From: Capitulum mitella
Lineage: Eukaryota > Arthropoda > Thecostraca > Pollicipedomorpha > Pollicipedidae
Length of the DNA stretch: 64,000 nucleotides
Direction of reading: 5' to 3'
Assembly: GCA_030062745.1 (NCBI GenBank)
Contig: CP099840.1
Location: 31,871,006-31,935,005, forward strand
A program made the translations under genes and the position numbers. The notes under the pieces were generated by a model that saw only the letters and a list, made by a program, of their open reading frames with translations, ran no database searches and was not told the origin of the DNA. This document shows, piece by piece, positions 35,331 through 46,600 of the stretch (position 1 is the stretch's first letter; the number at the start of each line of letters is the position of its first letter).

Positions 35331-35800
35331 TTGGGCCTCTCGATATCGGCCCACTCGGCGGAGAAAGACGAGGTCAACGTTTTTCGACAGACGGTCGCCT
35401 AGCAAACTCGACTCGCGCAGATCGCGGCAGATGCCGCGTGTGCGATCTCATCGGGCCGGCGACCCGCTGTACATTCCACCATATGTGGCGTGCTACTCCG
35501 TCGGCCGGACCGAGGCCGCTATTGCCGGCGACGTACTGTGCATTTCCTCTCTGATGAGGGGCGGGCTCGCCGCTGCCGCGGTATAAAACCGTCAGACAAT
35601 GACGTGCCGTCAGAGATGAGTAGCGTTTTTCTTCTTCCGAGTCCTCGCCGCGGCGTCGCCTTGAGTCTTCCGCATGATTTGACAGCTTCTCCACCGCACA
35701 TCTAACGATACAACAGCAGCATTCCGTCCTGGGGTGGGCAGGACCAAATGCGGCTGTCCGCCACCTTGCAGCATTGTTAATTCTCTGCACTTTGGGTCTG
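35331..35800 (+). promoter_or_regulatory. TATA-containing GC-rich segment, possible LTR or promoter
   Basis: A GC-rich block interrupts the minisatellite. It has TATAAAA at 35582-35588, then CAG motifs about 25-30 bases later (GCCGTCAGAG), an arthropod TATA/initiator spacing. No gene follows. A solitary LTR of an old element, or a lost promoter, would both fit. Confidence 0.25.
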
Positions 35801-36028
35801 TTCTGTTTTGACTCTGGACAGAGTGAGTGCTGCTTTTGGGACAGAAGCTCCGTCCTGCTCCGGATGAACTCGTAGCAACATCACCACATGTAAGGGTCCC
35901 TGTAGCATTTCATCCTGGCTTTGGCCACGATGGAAAAAGATTGCCGGCCTGACAGTCTTATTATTCTTCTCCGTAACTATGTCAATCGTTCTTTGCTGGT
36001 GTGTTTATGTTTACGTTGATTTTTTTAA

Positions 36029-37258
36029 TCCGCCCGCACGGGGGGGGGGGGGCAGTTGACCGCCCCCCTGAGGTTTTTCTGGGATTGTGAGAGAACGAAC
36101 AAGCACAGAGCCACGAAACTTTGTGTACCTTTTGCTTGATCATTTTTACACCTTGTGTCAAAGTTTTGACGTCAGGTCAGCTCAGGTACCTGACCTAGGT
36201 CAGGTAAAACGGACCGATGTCCAAAAAAGTTTAGCCACCCTGTAACTTTTTTCGGAAAACAAGGTATCACAATAATACTTTCAGGGATTAGTGATCTTAA
36301 TAGATGCAACAAATCTGCCATCTCACATTTTTTGGCATTTTCCGGATTATTGACCTAAAGTCAAGCCCATTTTTAAAACATGTCGTCGTTTTTTCGGAAA
36401 TTGACGGAATATTTCATAACATTTTTAGTGTTCAGTGAAACAGACATCTAGTTACCGTCATTAACCAAAGTATCAATGACCTCCAGCCATTGACCTGAGG
36501 TCAGGTCACGAATAACTGTAATGAGCCAAAATATACCACCGTCAAAATCAGCGATGAATTACTCAGAATGGGTAGAAAATGGGCTTGCACAGACGTAAGT
36601 AATACCATAAACCTCAAAAAGTTTTTTAAAAATTGCATATTTTCGAAACGAACTGGCTTTCGAGAATAAAGCTCCGCCAGTTATGTAGAGGGGTAACGAA
36701 TGATTTTTTTCCAAAATTTAGGCATGAAAAACCATCACAAGAACCACTAAGATCAATAAGATTTACATGGATAGGTTTTTCGCGGAAATAAAGCAATGCT
36801 AAAATTAGTTCCCCGTTAATTTCTTACTGCGTACGGCTGCGGCGCACGCTGACAGCCGGCGCGAAAATTGCCGTGTCTTTAATTCAACGTTTGGGCGTAT
36901 ATCTATCGACATCTGAGGACCGGTGCCTGCCGGTGGCCGGCCGGTGTATCCGCATCTGCGGACCTTTACTTGTGCGTTGGTGCCTTTACCTATACGTTAT
37001 TAGTCACAGTCCTTGAGATTCAGGCTATTTCTCGGTCTCATGCAGTCGGCTATGAGAAAACATATATAGGACGTAAATTGCTTACATATTATCTAAACCT
37101 AAAAATGAGACCAGTTTCGAGCTCTACTCGTCACAAGCTTTCCAACGGTGTGCTTATTTTTATTATGCGACCAACCGTTCGCGAGTTAGAAGGGGGGCGG
37201 CCAACTGCCCCCCCCCCCAGTCGGGCATGATCGTAACCGAGCGACGGTCGTGCGCGGG
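36029..37258. mobile_element. 1.2-kb TTAA-flanked MITE, copy 1
   Basis: Flanked by TTAA (36025-36028 and 37259-37262). Its ends are CCGCCCGCACGGGG and, on the complement, CCCGCGCACGACCGTCG. Each end has a long G-run/C-run hairpin (36041-36067; 37190-37220). It has no reading frame of note. It shares its whole length with copies at 37512 and 45458. TTAA target sites suggest a piggyBac-mobilised, non-autonomous family. Confidence 0.75.
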
Positions 37259-37495
37259 TTAATACTGACAGTGACTGTTGAAATTTCCTGGGCGTGACGC
37301 TTTAAATACCAAGTGTTGCAGGTACGCTATTTTTTAATGAGAATAGCGTCAGTTACATAAAATACAAGATTCTTCTGTACATAAAATACCTTATTGCGTC
37401 GACGGGCTGGGGCTAGGAAACCCTCCATAAAGTTAAGCGGAAGGCTGAGGAATGAGGTAAAGCGCATAGGGACAGAGAAAACAGTCCATCATCGC
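37259..37495. repeat. Spacer shared with 46678-46913
   Basis: About 235 bases between MITE copies 1 and 2 recur with only a couple of differences after copy 3 (46678-46913). It is not part of the MITE, since copy 2 is not followed by it. This shows that MITE end and flank were duplicated together. Confidence 0.85.
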
Positions 37496-37511
37496 CTCAG
37501 GGTATCATTAA

Positions 37512-38727
37512 CCCGCCCCCGGCTGGGGGGAGGTTGACCGTTCCCCCGTGAGGTTTTTCTAGGACTGCGAGAGAACGAACAAATACAGCGCCATGAAACT
37601 TCGTGTACCATTTGCTTGATCATTTTGACACCTTGTGTCAAAGTTTTGATCTCAGGTCAAGCCAGGTGCCTGACCTAGGTGAGGTCGAACGGACCTGTGT
37701 CCAAAAAAAGTTAAGCGCCCTGTAACTTTTTCGGAAAACAAGACATTACAATAATACTTTCAGGGATTAGTGATCTTGATAGATGCAACAAATCTGCCAT
37801 CTCACATTTTTCGGAATTTTCTGGGTCATTGACCTAAGGGCAAGCCCATTTTTAAGACATGTCGACGTTTTCTTCGGAAATTGGCGGAATTTTCATAACA
37901 TTTTTAGTCTGGAGTGAAGCAGACATCTAGTTATCGTCATTGGACAAAGTATCAATGACTTCCAGCCATTGACCTGAGGTTAGGCCACGAATAACTGTTA
38001 TGAGCCAAAATGTACCACCGACAAAATCAGCGATGAATTGCTCAGAAGCGGTAGAAAATGGCAGAACTGGCTTGCGCAGACGTAAGTAATACCAGGAAAC
38101 TCTTAAAGTTTTTAAAAATTGCGTATTTTCGAAATAAACAAGCTATCGCGAATAAAGCTCCGCCAATTGTGTTGACTGCTAGCCAATGAATTTTTCAGAA
38201 ATTTAAACATGAGAAACCATGACAAGAACCACTAAGACCAATAAAATGCACATGGATAGGCTTGTGTCGCAAAAATAAAGGAACGCTAAAATTAGTTCCC
38301 GTTAATTTCTTACCTGCGTACGGCTGCCGCGCCCGCCGACAACCGGCGTGAAAATTGCCGTGTTTTTAACTCAACGTTTCGGCGTACATGTTGAACAAAT
38401 CTGAGAAATGAAACTTGTATCGGCGTCTGCGGACCTTTACTTGTGCGTTGGTGCCTTTACCTATACGTTATTAGTCACAGTCCTTGAGATTCAGGCCGTT
38501 TTTCGGTCTCATGCAGTCGGCTATGAGGAAAACATATATAGGACGTAAATTATTTACATATTATCTGAAACCAAAAATGAGACCAGTTTCCAGCTCTAAT
38601 CGTCACAAGCTTTCCAACGATGTGCTTATTTTTACCGTGTGACCAACCGTTCGTGAGTTAGAGGGGGCGGCCAACCGCTCCCCCCCCAGTCGGGCGTGAT
38701 CATCGCCAACCGACGGTCGTGCGCGGG
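37512..38727. mobile_element. 1.2-kb TTAA-flanked MITE, copy 2
   Basis: Flanked by TTAA at 37508-37511 and 38728-38731, with ends CCCGCCCCCGGC and, on the complement, CCCGCGCACGACCG. It is homologous to copy 1 over its full length. The degenerate minisatellite resumes right after it. Confidence 0.75.
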
Positions 38728-38732
38728 TTAAC

Positions 38733-39170
38733 CTTCCCGGAGACCCCTGACTGCATCAGGAACGTTCAGCTTTTAGCACAGGCCCGTGAAACCCATTCGG
38801 AGCCCCACGACATTCTAAACGCCCTATGCCGTCCTGGGGACTCAGTCCTCATTTTCGCCGCCCTCTCAGGGACACGATGACCCTTTGAGTGGTCTCAGTG
38901 GTACTCTGCCTTCTTGGGGACCTGTTGTGGTCTCAGGAGCCCTTTTGGGAGTTTCGCGGGCCCTTCTATGCGTCTTAGGGGTTATTTAACCCTCCCAGAG
39001 TTTGCCCTCGCTGCATTAACAACCCGTCAGGCTTTCACCGAGATACCGTTAAGTCCATATGGAGCCCCTTCGGGATTCCTTTTGAGAATGAGAGGGGCTC
39101 CTTCGAGGCCCCTCTCAGACCCTTGGAGAGTCGGTTCCATCCCCCTTGAATCTGCATCTGCTTGTAGATA
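38733..39170 (+). repeat. Degenerate minisatellite, part 4
   Basis: Continues the GGTCTCAGGGGCCC-like units after MITE copy 2, including CCTGACTGCATCAGGAAC and CTCGCTGCATTAACAACCC, counterparts of the unit ending part 2. Confidence 0.55.
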
Positions 39171-39187
39171 TCCGGGTGTCAACTACA

Positions 39188-39343
39188 CAGGGGCGTTGGA
39201 ACCGGAGGGGGGCAGGGTGGGCAGCTCCCCCTTATTTTGGGCAACATTTAACATTAACCCTATGTCGCTGCATGGAAAGAAACGAGGTAAAAATCGCGCT
39301 TGCCCTCCCCCCATCTCCACACAGGTTCCAACGCTCCTATAAA
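39188..39343. mobile_element. Short TIR element (about 155 bp)
   Basis: The left end AGGGGCGTTGGAACCGG faces the right-end complement AGGAGCGTTGGAACCTG, with G-runs just inside each. No certain target duplication is seen. It is a small MITE-like element. Confidence 0.5.
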
Positions 39344-39344
39344 T

Positions 39345-42300
39345 ACGCCTAAGGCGTCTTATCAGCCCACGAGCGAATCGGTGATCTGTCGCGCCACCAG
39401 AAACGCATTGGCCGTGCAACTTTGCTCCGCCTACCACACAGTAGTTGCAACCCAGTTTGGATATGGTTGTGCGCATGGATGTGGTTTTTTTGGAAAATGA
39501 TTGTGGGTGACCAAAAGACATATGGGGACATCCATACATTGCGTATCGGGGAGGGGGTGGGGCAGAGGGTCGTGGCAAGCGTTTATGCCTAATTGCAGAA
39601 GGATGTGTTACGTAAATCATGGATGACTGGTGGCGACATCCTTAAAAGGCATATATCTGTTTTTTCTGTTACCCCAAAACACACTCCGGGAATAATTAAG
39701 ATTGGTTATGAATTAGCATGTGAATGAAAAGTGCAGTTTGGTCATCTTAGACCATTATTTCACGCATTTTGATTAATGCATTTATCTACAACGTCATCGG
39801 TTCGCGAAATGCAATAACACAACATAAGAGAAAGGAACCAATCACCGAGCAGAAAGAACATAAGTAGGTAAACCTTGGACACATCCGATGCTTACCCAGC
39901 ACTCTGCCTTGCTGTGCCAGACGCAGTTATAAACGGCAGCGGCGATTATTTTGACAAACAACACCAACGTATTTTGACCTATTCACGTAAGGCATATCTG
40001 CGGGGGAAATTCGTAGAACTGCAGCGGCAGTTGCCTGAATACACGATGGCCGCCTTCATAATTTTGATGTTCGTCAACTGCTGTCAGATTCGACATCGCT
40101 GAGACTAACGATACGCAACGCGTTTTATCGGTGATTTCAGTAGCAAAGGAAATGGGATAAATAGATAAAACTTTGGCTGGCAGTCAGCATACTTATCCCA
40201 GCAAAACAGAGGCTAACGAGAACGAGTTGGCAAGAATGAAGGGTACCTACGGTTCGATTCATAAGTGTTCTCTTCAGTCGCACGTGTACAGTTAAAAATC
40301 ACGATCTGTGTAGATCCACTCCCTGTAATGGAGGACCTTGCTCCAGGACCCAGCTTGGCACAGCTTTACTTGGAAGATGGCGGGGAAAAGCAACTGGTGT
40401 GTGGCAATGAAGTAAATCTTGGCTCCGATTAATGCTGATAACTGATTTTAGGTGGTTAACGTCATGGGCCTGAGAATATAACTATTTGAATATTTGAACA
40501 TACTTTAAGTTGTGGGTGCCCAGGTCGAATTGTGGGTGCTCATTTCCACTTTACGGGTGACTGAGCACCCACAAAGAGATAGGAAACCACACCCCTGGTT
40601 GTGCGTTCACCGTAAAGCAATTCCGACATCTCACACGAAGGAGGGAAATATCATTTACTCTTTCACTCAGTTGTACCGAAATTACCACACTGCATTAACT
40701 GTTGTATAGTTTGTCCAACCCAGTTGACAGTTCGGCTGTCGTACGAATGGACAACAATGTAAAATACAAACGTACCGAAAATAAAGGCTCAGCGCGACGG
40801 CACACACAAGGAAACTCGCACGGACACAAGAAGATCACACCTTATAAACGGCCGATCCCGTTTTGCCCTTCCCGGGTGATGCTACGGTACGGGGAGTCCC
40901 GATTTTTGGGCTCGAGCCATCGACGTGACGCCCATCTCAGCGCACGCATGCGCGGGAGCCGCTGTTAGGCTGCGAGCACCTGTTGCTGGCGGTCTCGGAG
41001 GCCACGCCTCTCGCTGACGCGCTCGCTGTCGGTTCCGCGCCCCTGCGCCGCATGACGTCTGACGTTGATCAATATACTCCGCACCTTTTATATCCAACAC
41101 CGATTCTCAGACAGTTAGATGAGTTGATGAGCAGAGTACTGTTACGTGCTCCGTTGTTGCGGACACCAGACAAGGTTCCAGACTAAACGCTGACGTCTTT
41201 GCGAATGCTGTCGATTTTTAAAGTCGGAGTAACGCAATGAAATGGCAGAACATTTCACCTCGCAGAACAACGGAAACAGCTTTTGAAGAAATGCACAAAG
41301 TTTGTGTTACCAGATTGCTATCCAATGTCGTGTGAGCGCCATGAATGTAACGTTTAGCTTTACATGCATAAAGCGTACAATAACCATAATTTGTCGCGAA
41401 CAGACAACTGACCCGACGAGATACAGGACTAGACATTTGAACCCAAGAGGTTGTGGGTCCTAACCCACGACAAACAATTTCATATTGTCGTGAAGAGAAG
41501 TCTGATATTCAGTCGCTTGAGAAGTCTGTGGCAAGTTTTTCGGAGTTGGTGTGTCCCCGTGAGTCATGAAGACCATGGAATGAATGCATGATGTGTTTGG
41601 TGTCGGCGGAAGTTTGGAGCCCATTACCCTAGTTTTCAAAACAGTGCAGTGTATTTCTCTCGTGGGAGGGTCGGAGGGGTCAGCTGACAACCTCCCTGTA
41701 AGGTCATGGGGCCCCAAAAATGGGCAGCATCGAGTAATTTTTTTTTTTAAAGACATTGAATTAATATTGAAGAATTAATACTGAAATGGTGACATGCTTT
41801 TTATTTTTCAAATCCCCAGGTTTACTATGGCCACTGTCCATGCTTGTAATAAAATGGTATGAGAAGTGTTTTGCCTTTGTATTTTAGCCTTGATCTCACT
41901 TGCAAAAATCCAAGCTATGCTGATGGGGTTGGGGTGCATAACATTGTTGGAAACCTGGTTTTTCTTCCTGGTGTCAGAGTAGGAATTCCGTTTTGGAGTA
42001 TAAAATGCCATGCATTTATGTGAGAAACATGGACTAACTAGGTGCTTTGCAAGCATACATGGCCAGCAGGGGAAGACCTAGTGGCTCCTTTTGGGGGGCA
42101 AACCAGTTTCTGGGGTCTGCATGGTAGGTCAGTGGAGTCATTGACTGGGGTGTGGAAGGTGGCTAGCCATGGCCATGACTTTGGGCATCCTTCAGCAGTC
42201 AAATGTGGATGGTAAACCATCATCCAGAGGGGGAGGATGCAACTGTATTCCTGAGTTAACTGTAAGTTTGGTGCAGCTTTGGTGGCAGATCTTCCTCCTA

Positions 42301-43537
42301 TAAGAAGAAGGGTCTGGGCAGTGCCAGTTATTGCTAAATGATTTGTTTCAACATTAGAGACAATATGTTAGAAACATTAGATGTTGATTGGCTGATTGGC
42401 TGCCTTGTTATCTTTATAGAGATAGAGATTGCACATTAGCATTTATTGTGTTGATTTTGTTCATCATTTCTTTAGAATTACTGCTTCTTCTTGTTTTATG
42501 CTTACATTAGAAACAATGATGTCAGAAACATAGGATGTTGATTGACAAATCAGCTGTCATATTATCTCAGCAGAGATAGAGATTGTATTATGTGTGTTGT
42601 ACATATGCATGCATTCAATGTACATACAGGTATACATTAACATGTGTTGTATTGATTAACATTTTGCTCATCATTTTTTTTAGAATTACTGATTCTTGCT
42701 TTTAATTTTTCATTTGTATTTATTTCCCATATTTATTGAATATTTCTTTTTTATGGTTTTTGTTGATTTTTCTTCATATGATATATTTCACATTTGCTGT
42801 TTCCAGTAATGTTTTTTTTATCAAACCATTTCTTTTTAGGTGTATGCAATGTTTTTTAACAAAGTACTATTTTTTCACTTTATTTTAGTGATCTTTCTGC
42901 TCTTACTATTTTTACATTCTCTGTAGGATCTAATCTTACCATTTTATTATCATTTCATCCATCTCTTACTCATGTTGTTTACATGAAAGGTTTCCTTTTT
43001 GTTTATTAGTTTTGTTGAATGAACAGTGATTAGATATGGTGACCCATCTCTACCTTCATTGGGATAGTTACAATAATGGAGTCTTATAGAATGGTAGTAA
43101 TGCTGCACAACATGTTACTGAAATGCTCTTTGCATGGAAGTTACCATTCTTGGATGTCTGATAGGAATTGCTGTCTGAAATGGCTGTTTTTCATATGCAG
43201 CCAACATATGCTGCATTGCAGTGACTTGTTCTTCCTACATTATCACAATCTTTATTCATGTGATTCCAAATGGACCAGGGGCCACAGCATGGTACTGGTA
43301 TGGTACTGGGATGCTGCTAAATTCATAAAAGTTATACTTATTGTAATGTTTTCTGTGCTGTTAGGCTGTGAAGCCATGAAATGAATTTCCCATTTTGTTC
43401 CTAGCCAGGGGCATGACTCAGCTGAGGTTGGCAACTTAGCTGGTGTTAAAAGTGATTTTTATCAGGCTTGCCCAAGTTTTGTGCTCTTTCCTCCCTGAAG
43501 TGCGTGATTGCTGGCATTCAGACAGGTTAATCTGAAG
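39345..43537. other. No recognisable gene; AT-rich towards LRSAM1
   Basis: No family recognised on either strand. GC-richer sequence at about 40880-41060 gives way to strongly AT-rich DNA from 41750. Near 40510-40580 the phrase GTGGGTGC recurs in both orientations. The LRSAM1 promoter and any 5' UTR exons should lie in the later part but show no clear signal. Confidence 0.4.
42345..42710. repeat. Diverged tandem duplication of about 160 bp
   Basis: Copy A (42345-42502) and copy B (42503-42710) share ACATTAGAAACA, GATGTTGATTG, GAGATAGAGATTG and TTTAGAATTACTG in the same order. Copy B carries about 50 extra bases rich in ACATATGCATGCAT. Confidence 0.6.
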
Positions 43538-43624
43538 ATGGGAAGCAATGTTTCAAAGAAGAGGAGGAAGTCATCATTAACCGATTCTGAAGCACGGTCA
43601 AAGACACAGATGAAAATTCTCATG
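43538..43624 (+). CDS. LRSAM1: LRSAM1 exon 1: N-terminus
   Basis: Reads MGSNVSKKRRKSSL then TDSEARSK, donor ATG|GTAAGT. Human LRSAM1 has a comparable basic start (RKRKPSEEARK). Met-Gly at the start with Ser at position 6 and a following KKRRK run fits an N-myristoylation site plus polybasic stretch. Confidence 0.85.
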
Positions 43625-46600
43625 GTAAGTCAATTTCTTTTGAATGAATTTGTGAACATAATGAATTGGCTGTTTTTGTTATTTTAGGTTCAGGAATTAC
43701 AGTATATTCCTGTGTTTTTTTCTACCAAATGATTCAATGGAGAAATATTGGTTTGAGCTTGTGGGCAAAACATGATTTCTCCTTCATCGAAACTTTTGAA
43801 TCATTCTTTCAGCTGCAGGGAAAACAAATTTCATACACTTCCTTTGATTCTCAGGCTGAAGAGACACCAGAGCCCATCTACGACCTTTCGGAATGTTTGT
43901 TGCGACATGTGCCTTGTGGAACATATGCGAAATGCAAGGTCATGAGAAAGTTGCAGCTCCTGCTACAGGCAAGTGTTATATCTGGGCTTCCAAAGCATTT
44001 ATAGTTTTCAGCTCTGCAACTGTTCTTACAAAAGTCGGAAAATACCTTCATGTATTATGAGGCCAAAGTATTACCTAATCTAACAGTTCTCTTGTGTGTT
44101 GTACAGAAGTATCTTGAACTTATGATTTTTTAATGGAACACTGATGTTCTGTTTGCCATTTTTGCTATCTTGTCATTTTCCTGAAGAGGTTTGCAATAAA
44201 TCTTGTTCTTGAATCAATGGAATGGCATTGGAATGCTGAGTGTCCCCCAAAAACATGTTTGACAAAGGTACATGCGTAAACCCATTACTCGGCTTTGTAA
44301 CTTGTAAGCATGCTGTTTAAGTGATTAGAATGACATATACATAACTTTGCCACTTGACTTTGTACTGCAAGCTTTTATTGAAAAGTGATGTTGCCCAAAA
44401 TAAGTATATGATTGTTTTTTAATTGGTTCAGGTGGCTTGATAAGGTCGTGTTAGGATCGGATCCCATGCCAAGCAGAGCTTGTTGCATAAATTCCGACCC
44501 TGCAGTCGATCACGCAATGTCTGGCAATGGCCGAGTTTGTGGAGAAAGCTTAGTGTGCTACTAAGAGTGCGACACAATCACATCAGTTTGTCAGCCTGGC
44601 TCTGTGTTGGCCAGTTGCTGGCTGACCTGCAGGCCAGATATAGAGTATTGGGGCAATTCGAGCCCACTTTTTCAGGACAAGACCAGTGCTCTCCCAACTG
44701 GGCTACCGATTATGGTAGCCCAGTTGGTTACCTCATGGCTCAGCATATGAGGCAACTAGTCCCACAATGGAAAACAAGATTAAACAAATGCATGGTTAAT
44801 GTCGGAAAACTACATTGGAGCATCACTTGTTGTTTGGGATTAGTTAATGCAGTTTGGTTGTGATTTTACAATAATCCCTTTCATGGATGGCATATGTAAT
44901 TGCACAGTTTGTACATCACATTGCATTGTTGTCACTTTTGCAACCTTTTGTTGCAGGCTGTTCTATGGCTTTCATACTTATTTCTGTAGATATTTAGTTG
45001 GTTTAATTACTACCAGTGTAATAGCTTTGTATACTGGTAAAGTTAGATATGTCTTTGATTGAGCTTCTTTTGCCATTTATCAGAAGTTGTCAGATAGAAA
45101 AAATGCTGAAATACTGAAATGCTACTATGCTCAGTAGTCATTAGAAAATTGCCCTGTTTTTGTTTATTTTTTAAGTATGTAATATTTGTTATTTACAGGA
45201 ATGGATTGCAAGGTTGGTGTTTCTGCTGTGATAATGCTAGTGGAATGAAATATTTGTCTTATGGGAGATAGTCACGTCAACTATTGCATCAGTTTAGTTG
45301 GAGTATTATTTTGTTTTCGTTATATATGTATTACGTCACCTTGCATGTTTGGTATAGTGGTGTAGCTGTTTATGCCATCACCCCAGAACCTGACAACTTT
45401 TAATGGGGTTAATACTTGGTATGCTGTATTGTTAGGTACTGTTGTTAAACTCGTTAGCCCGCCCCGACTGAGGGTACGGTTGACCGGCCCCCCCCCCTCT
45501 GAGGTTTTTCTAGGACTGCGAGAGAACGAACAAACGCAGCTCCACGGAACGTCGCGTACCTTTTACTTGATCATTTTTACACATTGTTTCAAAGTTTTGA
45601 CCTCAGGTCAAGTCAAGTGTCTGCCCTAGGTCAGGTCGAAGGGACCAAGGCCCAAAAATGTTTAACATCCTGTAACTTTTTTTGGAAAACAAGATATCAC
45701 TATAAAACTTTCAGGGATTGGAGATCTTCATAGACGCAACAAATCTGCTACTTCAGATTGTTCGGAATTTTCTTGGTCATGGACCTAATGTGAAGTTCAT
45801 TTTTAAGACATGTCGTATTTTTTTCGGAGATTGGCGGAATTTTCCGTAGCATTTTTAGTGTGGAGTGATGCAGACACCTAGTTACCGTCATTGGGCAAAA
45901 TATCAATGACTTCCAGCCATTGGCTTGAGGTCAGGTCACGAATAACTGTAGAGAGCCGAAATGTACCACCGTCAAAATCGGCGATGAATTACTCAGAATG
46001 GGTAGAATATGGCAGAACCGGCTTGCACAGACGCATGAATACCAGAAACCTCGAAAAGTTCAAAAAATTGCTTATTTTGGAACTAAACAGGCTCTCGCGA
46101 ATAAAGCTCCGCCAGTTGTGTAGTTTGGTGACTTATGAATTTTTCCATGATTTAAGCATGAGAAACCATCACAAGAACCACTAAGATCAATAAAATTTAC
46201 ATGGACCCGCTTATGTTGCGAAAGTAAAGGAACGCTAAAATTAGTTCCCGTTAATTTCTTAATGCGTACTGCTGCGCCGCCCGCCGACAACCGACGTGAA
46301 TTTTGCCGTGTCTATCTCAACGTTTTGGCATATATATATTAAACAAATCTGAAAACGTAGACGTGTATCCGCATCTGCGGACCTTTACCTGTGCGTTGGT
46401 GCCCTTACCTATACGTTATTAGTCACAGCCTTTGAGATTCAGGCCGTTTCTCGGTCTCATGCAGTCGGCTATGAGAAAACATATATAGGACGTAAATTGC
46501 TTACATATTATCTAAACCTAAAAATGAGACCAGTTTCGAACTCTACTCGTCACAAGCTTTCCAACGGTGTGCTTATTTTTATTGTGCGACCAACCGTTCG

